The position numbers and the translations under genes are program-made. From Planctomycetota bacterium (lineage in GTDB: Bacteria; Planctomycetota; Planctomycetia; Pirellulales; UBA7805): a stretch of 52,058 bases of DNA. The notes under the pieces were generated by a model. The model had not been told where the DNA came from, made no database searches, and saw only the letters and a program-made list of their open reading frames with translations. Shown here piece by piece: positions 17,913 through 26,579 of this stretch. The stretch is from contig QQVP01000120.1 of the NCBI GenBank assembly GCA_003389215.1, positions 1 through 52,058 on the forward strand, written 5' to 3'. Within the stretch, counting starts at the first letter, position 1. Each line of letters begins with the position of its first letter.

Positions 17913-19292
17913 CTAATCCCACCACCAGCTGTCGGCGTCCAGCTCCGAGAGATCGATCGCCGTGCGGGCCGCGGCGGTCTCGCCTTTGCTGTCCTCGAGC
18001 ACGTTGTTCGAGTCGAGGGCCATGGCGGGGCGGATGTCGACCCCGCCGCCGATCGGCGTGAGATAGCTGTTTCCTTTCTTCACGACGTTGACCACGGTCT
18101 CGACGTGCTGCGGAGTGGAATAGGTCTCCACGGCAAAACGCGACTCGTCGCCAAAGGTCGCCATCTGCCAATCGGCCTGACTGTGGTAATCCTGGGCGTG
18201 AATGTGCGCCGCGGCGATGGCCAGATCGATGTTGTTGCGAAGCTGGGCATAGACCGGCGCCACGCTGGCGATCTTCGCATACTTCTTCGTGAAGGCGCGG
18301 CAATAGGCCTGGGCCGCGCGGTTCGTCTCGCGAGTCGCCCGCCGGGTGCCGTCCTGGCCGACCGCTTCGAGCTCGCTGACGAGCTTGACACCTTGGCCGA
18401 CCAACTCCATGGCCAGTCCGTCTTCGCTGAGGCGGACACATTCGTAGTCGGGCACGAAGTAGAGCCGCTGCAGACCGTTGGCATCGGCCGAGCCAGGTCG
18501 CGCCTTGGAGATGACCGTGGTCATCTTTACCGGCGGCCGTTCGAGACCGATACCGATCAGCTTCATTCGATAGTCGGCTTCGACCAGCACTTGGGCGAAG
18601 TGCGTGTCGGCCGAAATGCCGTTGATCGAAACGACCTGCAGACCCAGGGCGTCGCGCATCTTGCGGGCGATCACCGGCACGTCGGCCGGCGTGTTGACGC
18701 TCGTCGTCCGCTGCACATTCTGCATCGCCGCGAGACCTTCCTGGGTGGGATCGATGCTGCAGCTGATCTGTCGATCGGACGGGTTGCCCGGCGCGAACGT
18801 TCGCAACGCCACGACGAGATCTTCGAGCAGAATCGTGGGTCGACCCGAGTGCATGCCGACGAAGCGGCCCGAAGGATCTTCGACCCAACCTTCGGCCGGG
18901 CCGGCGATCACGATGTCCTTGGTTTCGGGATAGTAGAAGACGTACTTCACACGCGTCAGCCCGGCGAGTCGGTGCATTGTCTCGGTCGGCTGCGAATTCT
19001 CATCCAGACGCTTGGCGATGGCCGCCTCGAGCCGCGTGAGCGAGATCTTCCGCAGCTTGCTGACCTGGGCCACATCGCGATCGAGCGCCGCACGGGCTTG
19101 GGCCAGTCGCTGTTTGTGCAGCGTTCCGGTTTGGTCGTACCAACTGACGCGCAGCACGCCTTCGGCGTCGATCTGCACACCCCCAAAGGCGTTTTGAGCC
19201 CGGGCCACCTCGGCGGTCGCCAGATTGAAGACCAAAACGCCCAGCAGCGTCAGCAAGCCAGGGAACACGCGCGATGCCAACTTCCGACCCAT
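17913..19292 (-). CDS. DUF1598 family protein, exported
   Basis: A 459-aa protein with a signal peptide (ASRVFPGLLTLLGVLVF, cleavage near VARAQ). The body carries a long conserved region characteristic of the planctomycete family DUF1598: YVFYYPETKDIVIAGPAEGW, RQISCSIDPTQEGLAAMQN, LVEADYRMKLIGIGLE, LYFVPDYECVRLSEDGLAME, and WQMATFGDESRF. There are few Cys and no transmembrane segment after the signal, so a periplasmic or surface location is likely. The function is unknown. It lies downstream of dnaE on the same strand with a 330-nt gap, so probably in a separate transcript. Confidence 0.8.
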   Translation of the reverse strand: MGRKLASRVFPGLLTLLGVLVFNLATAEVARAQNAFGGVQIDAEGVLRVSWYDQTGTLHKQRLAQARAALDRDVAQVSKLRKISLTRLEAAIAKRLDENSQPTETMHRLAGLTRVKYVFYYPETKDIVIAGPAEGWVEDPSGRFVGMHSGRPTILLEDLVVALRTFAPGNPSDRQISCSIDPTQEGLAAMQNVQRTTSVNTPADVPVIARKMRDALGLQVVSINGISADTHFAQVLVEADYRMKLIGIGLERPPVKMTTVISKARPGSADANGLQRLYFVPDYECVRLSEDGLAMELVGQGVKLVSELEAVGQDGTRRATRETNRAAQAYCRAFTKKYAKIASVAPVYAQLRNNIDLAIAAAHIHAQDYHSQADWQMATFGDESRFAVETYSTPQHVETVVNVVKKGNSYLTPIGGGVDIRPAMALDSNNVLEDSKGETAAARTAIDLSELDADSWWWD

Positions 19293-19622
19293 GACCTTAC
19301 CTCTTCGTCAGAGAAACGCACTTTTCAACGTCGCCGGCGGCCCGCGCCGGTGTGTCGCTATCCGGTACACGCCCCCATCAACGCGGTCTCTGCCCGGCGC
19401 TGATGGGGAACGTGAGATGAACGGAAAGATGAGTATTTCGATGTCGCAACGGTCGCGGCAAGCGGCCACATTGCCCGGCCGCCGAGCCCGTGCTAGACAC
19501 CTATTCGATGATAATTGGCACCCCAGATCGTGGCAAATTTGGCCCTCGTCGCGGGCCATCGGGCCCCTTTGGCTTCGGGCCTTTGGACACGTCGGGCGGC
19601 TGCTTGGCACTCTCGCCCCACC
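19293..19622. other. Gene-free stretch between dnaE and the DUF1598 gene
   Basis: 330 nt, probably the dnaE 3' region plus the DUF1598 promoter. A direct repeat of tcggg-ccc-tttgg type is visible around 19558-19588. No hairpin with a T-run is evident and no RNA gene is recognised. Confidence 0.45.
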
Positions 19623-22600
19623 TTACGAGGACGCCTGGGTCGCGTACTTCGGTGGCGACGGTCGCGAGGCAACCTGCGGGGCCGCGATCAGCGAACGGCA
19701 ATTCCCCTCGCCCAGTAGCTCCTTGGCCCGCGAAACGAGCTCCTCCTTCACTTCGATCCGCGCGTCGCACTCGCACTGCACGCGGCGGCCGTCGGCCAGC
19801 ACAATCGTCAGTTCCATCGCCGCGTTGCCTGGATAGCGTCGAACGATCTCGCGCAGCTGCTGCAATCTTTCGGCACCCTCGTGGGCTTCTTCGATGCGAA
19901 ACTTCAGACCCCGTGTATAGCGTCGCGATGCCTCGCCGAGCGGGATCAGCTCGTTGACGATGATGTTCGCCTCGTCGCTGCCGGGTCGGCGATCGACCGT
20001 TCCACGCAACAGCAGAATCGCGTCGGCCGCGATCAGGTGTTCGTAGGCCGCAAACTGCTCCGGCCAGGCGATGCAGCGAATCACGCCGTGCTTGTCTTCC
20101 AGATCGAACATCACGTAGCGCGTGTTCGTGCTGCCGGCCCGGGGATTGCGCGTGTTCGAGTACTTGAGCGAACTGAGCACGCCGCCAACCAATACTTCCT
20201 CACGAGTGTTGGCCTTGGCCAATTCGGTGGTGCGGTGCGTGCAGAACTGGGCCAGCTCCGACTCGTGCTCGTCGAGCGGGTGACTGGTGAGGTAGTAGCC
20301 GAGCACCTCTTTCTCGCCGGCCAAGATCTCGCGATCTTCCCACTCCGGCATGTCGGCGAGTCCCATGCCGGCGGTGGGCTCGGCTTCCTCTTCTTCGTCA
20401 AAGGCATCGAAGAAGTTCGTCTGTCCCGACCGTCGATCGGCCGCTCGCGAGGCACCCGCCTGCAAACCCCGTTCGATCGCCTCGTAGACCTGGGAGCGCT
20501 TGGCACCGGTCGAGTCGAACGCGCCCGCCTTGACCAAGGTTTCGATCGTGGACCGGCCGACCTGTTGCGAGTCGACCCGCTCGCAGAAGTCGAAGATGTC
20601 GCGATACGGTCCGTCCGCCTCGCGAGCCCGCACAATCTCGGCGGCCGCCGCGTCGCCACAGCCCTTGATTGCCGACAGGGCGAACAAGATTCGCCCGTGG
20701 GGCAGCTGCTTCGCTCCGTTTTGTTCGGCGGTCGTCGCGGCCGACTCCGCGCCGTTTTCCCCGGCGGCACTCTCGGCCGCCTTTTCCACCGCAAAGTCGA
20801 CCCGCGAGTGATTCACATCGGGCGGGGCCACTTCGATGCCCATCCGCTTACAGTCTTCCAGGTGCTCGACCAGGGCGTCCTTCTTCTTGAAGTTCCGGCC
20901 CGCAATGTCGCCCGAGAGCAAAGCCGCCATAAACTCCAACGGATAATGCGCCTTCAAGTAGGCCGTTTGATACGCGATCAAGGCATAGGCGGTCGAGTGG
21001 CTCTTGTTGAAGCCGTAACCGGCGAACTTCTCGATCATGCCGAACAGATCGGCCGCTTCCTTGTCGCTGAGTCCCTGACTCGTCGCCCCGGCCAGAAACT
21101 CCTGCTGATACTTGGCGATCTGCGGCAGCTTCTTCTTGCTGATCGCCTTGATGCAGCTGTACGCGTCGGACAGCCCGATGTTGCCCAGGCGGTTGAGGAT
21201 CCGCATCACCTGTTCCTGGTAGACCATCACGCCGTGCGTTTCGGCCAGGATGTCTTCGGTCACCGGGTGCGGATAGACCGCCTTGCGCCGACGGTGCTTG
21301 ATCGCCACGTAGTCGTCGACCATGCCTCCTTCGAGCGGACCGGGCCGGTAAAGCGCCGCCGTGGCGATGATGTCCCGGAAGTGATCCGGCTTCATCTTTT
21401 GCAGCAAGTCGCGAATGCCGCCGCTTTCCAGCTGAAAGATGCCCTTCGTCTCGCCGCGGCAGAGCAGGGCATAGGTCGGCTCGTCGTCGAGCGGAAACTT
21501 GTGCGGGTCAATCACCTGGCCGGTCGTCTGTTCGATCAACTCGACGGCGCGGGAGAGAATCGTCAGGTTCCGCAGCCCCAGAAAGTCCATCTTCAACAGG
21601 CCGGCCGCCTCGACCTCGTTCATCGCCCACTGCGTGATCACGTCTTCCTTGCCCGGCACGCGACCCAGCGGCACGTACTCGGTCAGCGGCTGATCCGCGA
21701 TCACCACCGCCGCTGCATGGGTGCCGACGTTGCGGGCCAGGCCCTCGATCTTCTGCGCCAAGTCCAACAACTCGCGGACCTCGGCGTCGCCGTCGTAGGC
21801 GGCGGCCAGCTCTTCGCTCGCTTCGATCGCCTCGCGCAGCGTGATGCCAAGCTTGTCCGGCACCATCGCCACGATCGAGTCGACGCGCGGAATCGCCAGG
21901 CTCATCGCTCGACCGACGTCGCGAATCGCCGCCCGAGCCGCCAGCGTGCCGAACGTGCCGATCTGGGCCACGTTCGCCTCGCCATACTTGTCCTTGACAT
22001 ATTGAATCACGTCGCCCCGGCGATCCTTGCAGAAATCGATGTCGATGTCGGGCGCCTCGCGGCGACTCTCGTCCAGGAACCGCTCGAACAACAGGTCGTA
22101 CTCCAGCGGACAGACGTGGCTCAAATAGAGCGCGTAACAAACCAGCGAGCCCACGCCCGAACCGCGGGCCGTGGCCGGAATGCCTTGCTCGCGGGCATAC
22201 CGCACAAAGTCCCACACGATCAGGAAGTAATTCGGAAAGCCCAGCTTGTTGATCACCTCGAGCTCGCGGTCGAGCCGCTCTTGCACGTCCGCAGCCAATT
22301 GCCCATCCACCAGGCGACCCGGTGTCTCCGCATAGCGTTCCTGCAGCCCCTGCACGCACAGCTCACGCAGGTAGTCCTCCGAGCTTTGCTCCTGCGGCAG
22401 CGGAAAAGTCGGAAAGTGTCGCTTGCCCAACTCCAGGTCGATGTCGACCGTATCGGCAATCTCCTGGCTGCGCCGCACCGCGTCGGCGTGATCGGCAAAT
22501 TGCTCGTACATTTCTTCCGGACTCTTCAGGTAGAACTGGTCGTTCTCCATCTTCATCCGGTTGGTGTCGGTGCGAAACTTGCCCGTGTTGATGCAGAGCA

Positions 22601-23282
22601 AAATGTCCTGGGCCTCGGCGTCCTCCTGTTTCACATAGTGCGAATCGCAAGTCGCCACCGTCGGCAAGCCCATCGAGCGGGCAATCTCGAGCGCCCCCTC
22701 CATCGCCGTCTGCTGAATCGACAGACCGTTGTTCTGAATCTCGATGAAGTAGCGATCGCCAAACACCTGGTGGAACCAGGAGGCCACCTCGCGGGCAGGC
22801 TCCAACTCGGCCGAGGTGCCGCCCCCTTGCAGAATGCGGCGGTTGAATTCGCTCGACACACAGCCCGACAGACAGAGGACACCTTCGTTGTAGCGCTCGA
22901 GCAATTCGCGATCGATGCGCGGCTTCACGTAAAAGCCTTCCAGAAACGCCGCCGAGGCGAGCCGGATGAGGTTCTTGAAGCCGGTCCGGTTCTGGGCGAG
23001 CAGCGTCAGGTGATAGCTGCTCTCGCGGGTGCTGCCGGTCTGACGATCGAAGCGACTGCCGTGAGCGACGTAGGCTTCGTAGCCGAGGATCGGGTTGATG
23101 TCGGCCGCCTTCGCCGCCTGATAGAAGTCGACCGCCCCGTGCAGGTTGCCGTGATCGGTCAAGGCCAGGCTGTTCATGCCCAGCTCTTTGGCCCGATTGA
23201 CGAGTCCCTTAATCGGCGCGGCCCCGTCGAGCAGGCTGTAGTGGCTGTGGCAGTGCAGGTGGGTGAAGCTGGCTTGGCTCAT
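19623..23282 (-). CDS. dnaE: DNA polymerase III subunit alpha
   Basis: A 1219-aa replicative polymerase. The start at 23282 (MSQASFTHLHCHSHYSLLDG) places the PHP-domain metal motif HLHCHSHYS at residues 8-16. An extra in-frame 29 residues upstream look non-coding. The palm active site is seen in EAPDIDIDFCKDRRGDVIQY (the catalytic DxD of family C). TARGSGVGSLVCYAL and FQLESGGIRDLLQKMKP are further polymerase marks. An HhH segment (AISKKKLPQIAKYQ to FNKSHSTAYALIAYQ) and a C-terminal OB fold (EEVLVGGVLSSLKYS) follow. An Ala/Glu-rich insert (AAESAAGENGAESAATTAEQ) sits between fingers and the C-terminal part. This is DnaE1-type, the main chromosomal polymerase. Confidence 0.97.
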   Translation of the reverse strand: MSQASFTHLHCHSHYSLLDGAAPIKGLVNRAKELGMNSLALTDHGNLHGAVDFYQAAKAADINPILGYEAYVAHGSRFDRQTGSTRESSYHLTLLAQNRTGFKNLIRLASAAFLEGFYVKPRIDRELLERYNEGVLCLSGCVSSEFNRRILQGGGTSAELEPAREVASWFHQVFGDRYFIEIQNNGLSIQQTAMEGALEIARSMGLPTVATCDSHYVKQEDAEAQDILLCINTGKFRTDTNRMKMENDQFYLKSPEEMYEQFADHADAVRRSQEIADTVDIDLELGKRHFPTFPLPQEQSSEDYLRELCVQGLQERYAETPGRLVDGQLAADVQERLDRELEVINKLGFPNYFLIVWDFVRYAREQGIPATARGSGVGSLVCYALYLSHVCPLEYDLLFERFLDESRREAPDIDIDFCKDRRGDVIQYVKDKYGEANVAQIGTFGTLAARAAIRDVGRAMSLAIPRVDSIVAMVPDKLGITLREAIEASEELAAAYDGDAEVRELLDLAQKIEGLARNVGTHAAAVVIADQPLTEYVPLGRVPGKEDVITQWAMNEVEAAGLLKMDFLGLRNLTILSRAVELIEQTTGQVIDPHKFPLDDEPTYALLCRGETKGIFQLESGGIRDLLQKMKPDHFRDIIATAALYRPGPLEGGMVDDYVAIKHRRRKAVYPHPVTEDILAETHGVMVYQEQVMRILNRLGNIGLSDAYSCIKAISKKKLPQIAKYQQEFLAGATSQGLSDKEAADLFGMIEKFAGYGFNKSHSTAYALIAYQTAYLKAHYPLEFMAALLSGDIAGRNFKKKDALVEHLEDCKRMGIEVAPPDVNHSRVDFAVEKAAESAAGENGAESAATTAEQNGAKQLPHGRILFALSAIKGCGDAAAAEIVRAREADGPYRDIFDFCERVDSQQVGRSTIETLVKAGAFDSTGAKRSQVYEAIERGLQAGASRAADRRSGQTNFFDAFDEEEEAEPTAGMGLADMPEWEDREILAGEKEVLGYYLTSHPLDEHESELAQFCTHRTTELAKANTREEVLVGGVLSSLKYSNTRNPRAGSTNTRYVMFDLEDKHGVIRCIAWPEQFAAYEHLIAADAILLLRGTVDRRPGSDEANIIVNELIPLGEASRRYTRGLKFRIEEAHEGAERLQQLREIVRRYPGNAAMELTIVLADGRRVQCECDARIEVKEELVSRAKELLGEGNCRSLIAAPQVASRPSPPKYATQASS

Positions 23283-23446
23283 CGTGCCGCGCGGCGGGGT
23301 TGCCGTCGCGCCTCCTCGTCCTGAAGGTTCGTCCGTCGCATCGCGGGCGTCCGTGTGCAGGGGGGTCATTTTACCGCCCCGCTGGGTCGGTCGTTAAGCA
23401 GCGGGAAGGGGCGAATTTTTTGGGCTCGGTCTGTTCGTGGCCGGCC

Positions 23447-23537
23447 CGATCGGGGACGGGTCCAATTCTCGGCGCGACGATTCTCCACTTGCTCCGAAGG
23501 GCCGTCCGAGAACTTGGACCTGTCCCCCTCGCCGGCC
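23447..23537 (+). repeat. 91-nt palindromic element, copy 1
   Basis: Imperfect terminal arms (ggggacgggtccaattctcgg at 23452-23472 and its complement at 23506-23527) can fold over a 33-nt centre. The copy is identical over all 91 nt to the one at 24231. It is non-coding and lies upstream of dnaE. Confidence 0.92.
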
Positions 23538-24014
23538 CGTGCGTGCGAGTTTTTTTCGCGATTCCCGTAAATCGGGGTGAGTGCACAAAAACTCGAACCC
23601 GTTGTGCGGACGTCACTTAGTCGTCTGTGAAGGGGCGCAAAGTTGACCGCGCAAGCGACGGCCGCGACACGGCTTACGTTTTTGACCCGGTCCCACCGGG
23701 TGGTCGCGCAAAAACTCCCCCGCTGCCAGCCCGGGGTCTGGTCCAATTTTCGGCCGATCGATCCTACTTCTGGGAAATCGCACCGACCGAAGAGTTGACC
23801 CCTTGCTTGCGAGATGTTCACTTCACGGTCTACCAAGTTTTCAAAGTACGGAACGCGCGCAGGTGGCGATCGCGTCGGTGCCGGATCGTGGGTGGCATCA
23901 GGCTCCGCCAGTGCATTGCTCGGAAGGGCTCGGCTGAGTTCGCCACCGAAGCCTGCCGAGCCGGTTGCCATGTCCACGCTCGCGTGGACATGCTCGCGGC
24001 CAAGTGCCAGGTAC

Positions 24015-24105
24015 CGATCGGGGACGGGTCCAATTCTCGGCGCGACGATTCTCCACTTGCTCCGAAGGGATGTCCGAGAACTTGGACCTGTCCCCCTCGC
24101 CGGCC
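24015..24105 (+). repeat. 91-nt palindromic element, copy 2
   Basis: It is the same as copy 1 except for two adjacent bases (gggat in place of gggcc) in the central part. Same orientation. Confidence 0.92.
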
Positions 24106-24124
24106 GCTCTCAACACGGTCGTTA

Positions 24125-24184
24125 GACAGGATGTACAGGATCGACGGGATCGGATTCCCCTCCTGTAAATCCTGGAATCCTGTC
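24125..24184. repeat. ACAGGAT-type inverted repeat, copy 1
   Basis: The left side gacaggatgtacaggatc and right side aatcctggaatcctgtc form an imperfect hairpin built on repeated ACAGGAT steps. A close relative is at 28073. Confidence 0.8.
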
Positions 24185-24191
24185 GAACTTT

Positions 24192-24228
24192 GGTGCCGGG
24201 TGGCCCCGGCTTCGCGAGTGCATCGGGT
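24192..24228 (+). repeat. REP-like element, GGCTTCGC subtype
   Basis: ggtgccgggtggccccggct followed by tcgcgagtgcatcgggt. It has the same head (gggtggc) and layout as the element at 28146. It directly follows an ACAGGAT-type repeat, as the 28146 copy also does. Confidence 0.75.
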
Positions 24229-24230
24229 AT

Positions 24231-24321
24231 CGATCGGGGACGGGTCCAATTCTCGGCGCGACGATTCTCCACTTGCTCCGAAGGGCCGTCCGAGAACTTG
24301 GACCTGTCCCCCTCGCCGGCC
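24231..24321 (+). repeat. 91-nt palindromic element, copy 3
   Basis: Identical to copy 1 over 91 nt and in the same orientation. It is inserted between two REP-like elements. Confidence 0.92.
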
Positions 24322-24323
24322 CA

Positions 24324-24347
24324 GCACTGGCAAAGCCAGGGCCACCC
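24324..24347 (-). repeat. REP-like element, GGCTTTGCC subtype
   Basis: cactggcaaagccagggcc then accc. On the minus strand it reads gggtggccctggctttgcc, a hairpin with the common GGGTGGC head. Confidence 0.7.
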
Positions 24348-24446
24348 TGCGTTTGAGCGCACCCCCAGCGGCAGACTTCACGGTACCGCAGTCGGCCAGA
24401 ACTTCAACGGCCAGAATGTGACAGGGGGCGAGGAGGTCCGAGAGCT

Positions 24447-24476
24447 GCACTGGCTGACTAGCAGCCAGTGGCACCC
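24447..24476 (-). repeat. REP-like element, CACTGGCTG subtype, left copy
   Basis: cactggctg and cagccagtg form a 9-bp hairpin followed by gcaccc, which on the minus strand is a GGGTGC head. It is the mirror partner of the element at 26167, with three small genes between them. Confidence 0.75.
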
Positions 24477-24507
24477 AGCGTTCGCACAATCTCAGCCTAC
24501 CTACATG

Positions 24508-24864
24508 TCAGACGGTATGCGCCATTCCCCATGCGACGTGGTGACATGCTTCAAGGTCAACGGGCAATTCGTCCAATGCTGACATGTCTGGAATCAGAAG
24601 GATGAACACGGACGTGGGCTCAGCTTCGCCAATCTCGAGTCCTTGCCATCGGGATCGTATCAAGAAATGTGAGTTGTAGATATTGCGATGATTGAAGTCA
24701 TCGACCTCGACTCGAAAATCAAATGGCTCGTCCAAGCGAATGAGATACCAGTCGTCACAGTGCTCGCTCGAAAACTTCCTTTCAATGAAACCCGTTCGCG
24801 GCAGAAACGTCGCGAACGTGTCGTGGTGATCGAAGTACTCAACGCGGATTCGTTTGCCGATCAT
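24508..24864 (-). CDS. Small conserved hypothetical protein
   Basis: A 118-aa acidic soluble protein with no signal peptide (MIGKRIRVEYFDHHDTFATF). Its evenly spaced strands (DDWYLIRLDEPFDFRVEVDD, HFLIRSRWQGLEIG, TSVFILLIPDMSALDE) suggest a small beta-rich fold. It ends HHVAWGMAHTV. I cannot name the family, although the compact, motif-rich sequence looks conserved. GC content is visibly lower than in the flanking housekeeping genes (close to 50% by eye), which points to transfer. It is the last of three small minus-strand genes lying between mirrored REP-like elements. Confidence 0.7.
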   Translation of the reverse strand: MIGKRIRVEYFDHHDTFATFLPRTGFIERKFSSEHCDDWYLIRLDEPFDFRVEVDDFNHRNIYNSHFLIRSRWQGLEIGEAEPTSVFILLIPDMSALDELPVDLEACHHVAWGMAHTV

Positions 24865-25028
24865 CCTGGCGCGGCCAATGGTTTTCTAGCGGTCACGTCG
24901 TCTACAGGTCGACGGAAAAGCGTCGGGGGCCCCTGGATGACAAGCGGATGAGTGTCACCCGGCGCTGGACCGGCATCCGCAGCGAACATGTCCGCCCCCA
25001 TAAGCAAGTACCGATAGGTCACGGGAAC

Positions 25029-25673
25029 TCATTGTTGCATGGCGGAAATGACAGCGTGGCCGTGGAAGAACAACTCCGAGAAATCATGTCGGTCGTTTCC
25101 CAAGTCGTTTTCAAGCGCCTCCGTCGAATAGATCGCATTGCCAGTCACGAAGTAGAATCGCACATGGTCTCTCTTCGGTGGCGGGAAAGATTCAACGCGA
25201 GTGGCTCTTGTCCTGTACTCTGCGCCCGATGACAAGAACGCCTTCGAGGCATCCCGGACTGCCTCGTGTTCTCCGGCTCCGATGATCCCACCGCCATTAC
25301 TGAAGTAGAGGCTTGTCGTGCCATCTGCCACCACGACGAGGCTTGCTATCGCTTCGGGATAGCCAGTCTCCATGAGAAGGGCGATGATCTCCGACTTATC
25401 CACATCGACGTGGTCGATGGCGTCCCCTTCAAGTCCCAGTGCTTGTTCACGAAGGCCAACGTAGGTGTCAGCCAATTCGTATTCGGTCTCCGTCATCTGT
25501 TCAAGCTTCGGTATTTCGTAAGTCGGGTCGGATTGAGGCTTCGCAGGGTGATTGTCGAACGACTGCGAGTCGCATCCCAGGGCTGCGCAACAGAAGAGAA
25601 TGACGCACGCCAAATGAATCGCATGTAAGCTACCAAGAAGATGCCGACGGCAGATGGACTGAATTATAGGCAT
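25029..25673 (-). CDS. Putative lipoprotein of unknown function
   Basis: 214 aa from ATG 25673 (a GTG 12 nt upstream is possible). A long n-region is followed by a hydrophobic stretch and the lipobox ALGC (CVILFCCAALGCDSQ, Cys34), so lipid anchoring is predicted. The mature part is soluble. VGLREQALGLE, EIIALLMETGYPEAIASLVV, DGTTSLYFSNGGGIIGAGEH and DFSELFFHGHAVISAM look like conserved blocks. I do not recognise an enzymatic motif. GC is lower than in neighbouring core genes. It lies 164 nt upstream of the small gene at 24508. Confidence 0.72.
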   Translation of the reverse strand: MPIIQSICRRHLLGSLHAIHLACVILFCCAALGCDSQSFDNHPAKPQSDPTYEIPKLEQMTETEYELADTYVGLREQALGLEGDAIDHVDVDKSEIIALLMETGYPEAIASLVVVADGTTSLYFSNGGGIIGAGEHEAVRDASKAFLSSGAEYRTRATRVESFPPPKRDHVRFYFVTGNAIYSTEALENDLGNDRHDFSELFFHGHAVISAMQQ

Positions 25674-25755
25674 CTGTTTGGCCACGTACCGTTTTCAAGA
25701 AACGCTCCGGGCTCCAGTCACGTTTGGCAGTGCCCGACTCGATGTCGAGTCAACC

Positions 25756-26136
25756 TCATGTCCAGAAGTTGCCCCAGCTAGCAGGCTGGTCAATTATCGG
25801 AGCATCCTTGGCGTTCGCACGGCGCGATCTCAGTATGGCGATCTCTTCAGCAACTGCCGCCGAAAACTCAGGCTCGTCTTCATACACAGCCCGGACCTTT
25901 TCCATCTGCGCGATTGCCAGTTCGAGGTGACGGTCAATGTTGTCGATCGGCCAAACGTAGGTTCGGCCAAGCATTACTAGCAGTGAAGCCGCAGCTCGAA
26001 TCTCCGCCGCACATTCCTCAGGGTCAAGACTGAGCGCTTCTTCCACCTTTGAAGCCAGAGGAATCTCATCGAACAATTCGCCAAACCAGTCGGCGGCAGA
26101 ATCATCATCCCACGGAGCGTAACCCCATGCGCCCAT
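25756..26136 (-). CDS. DUF4259-like protein
   Basis: A 126-aa cytosolic protein. The start at 26136 follows GAGGAA and gives MGAWGYAPWDDDSAADWFGE, the hallmark opening of DUF4259 proteins (MGAWGxGPFDNDxAxDW). The rest is helical: EEALSLDPEECAAEIRAAAS, LVMLGRTYVWPIDNI, HLELAIAQMEKVRAVYEDE. The family's function is unknown. The gene heads a three-gene minus-strand group of low GC that sits between mirrored REP-like elements. A role in a toxin-immunity setting has been suspected for similar orphan clusters, but nothing here proves it. Confidence 0.78.
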   Translation of the reverse strand: MGAWGYAPWDDDSAADWFGELFDEIPLASKVEEALSLDPEECAAEIRAAASLLVMLGRTYVWPIDNIDRHLELAIAQMEKVRAVYEDEPEFSAAVAEEIAILRSRRANAKDAPIIDQPASWGNFWT

Positions 26137-26166
26137 CTTTCGTTCCTCACATTGATAGGTCGATAC

Positions 26167-26197
26167 GGGTGCCACTGGCTGCTCGACAGCCAGTGGC
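26167..26197 (+). repeat. REP-like element, CACTGGCTG subtype, right copy
   Basis: gggtgccactggctgctcga then cagccagtggc. It has the head on the left and the same hairpin as the element at 24447 in inverse orientation, 31 nt before the DUF4259-like start. Confidence 0.78.
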
Positions 26198-26507
26198 GAT
26201 GAGCAGCCATTCTAGCCGATGCCTGTAGCCTCGTCGGGCAAACATGCTCGGACGAACTTCCCGGGCAAAATCGCCCGGCGAAATAGCCCCCGAGATATTC
26301 GTGCCTGGCGGTGACCTCGGCTATAATTCCCGGCAGCCGCGCAGGCCTGCTGCCGCCCCGTCCGGCTGCCGCTTCGTCCCGTTGTAGCTCTGTCCCGTTG
26401 CAGCCCAAACCGCCAGCAACTCAGTCACGCAGCACCTCGGGCCAACAGCCGCTCGGCCGCGTAGCCACTTAGCCCCGTCGAAGTTCCGCCAGACGCACCG
26501 GTCGCCC

Positions 26508-26579
26508 GTGTCCCGTCGGAAGGTCGTGTCGCGCCGGAAGACTTTATCCCGCCGGAAAACCATGTCCCGCCGGAAAGAC
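26508..26579 (+). repeat. Tandem repeat, 18 nt x 4, spanning the start of the DUF1501 gene
   Basis: The units begin at 26508, 26526, 26544 and 26562. Each encodes (V/M/L)SRRK plus one residue. Units 1 and 2 start with GTG and unit 4 with ATG, so the array carries three usable in-frame start codons. The consensus is atgtcccgccggaaaacc. A shorter duplication (gtcccgttgtagct/gtcccgttgcagcc) lies upstream near 26378. Confidence 0.9.

Larger units (their letters stand above)
23283..24446. other. 1.16-kb gene-free region packed with palindromic repeats
   Basis: No credible gene on either strand. It holds three copies of a 91-nt palindromic element (23447, 24015, 24231), an ACAGGAT-type inverted repeat (24125) and two REP-like elements (24192, 24324), with the 24447 element at its right edge. 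A degenerate segment around 23748-23768 (ggtccaattttcggccga) resembles an arm of the 91-nt family. tgtccacgctcgcgtggaca at 23971-23990 is another short hairpin. Confidence 0.75.

Noticed and set aside
19881..23324. 1147-codon open frame opposite dnaE
   Set aside because: A GC-rich antisense shadow of a highly conserved gene. It has no domain and is rich in His, Gln, Arg and Val as expected from complement codons.
23447..24321. CRISPR array
   Set aside because: Three 91-nt repeats with unequal spacers of 477 and 125 nt and no cas genes. The repeats are palindromic dispersed elements.
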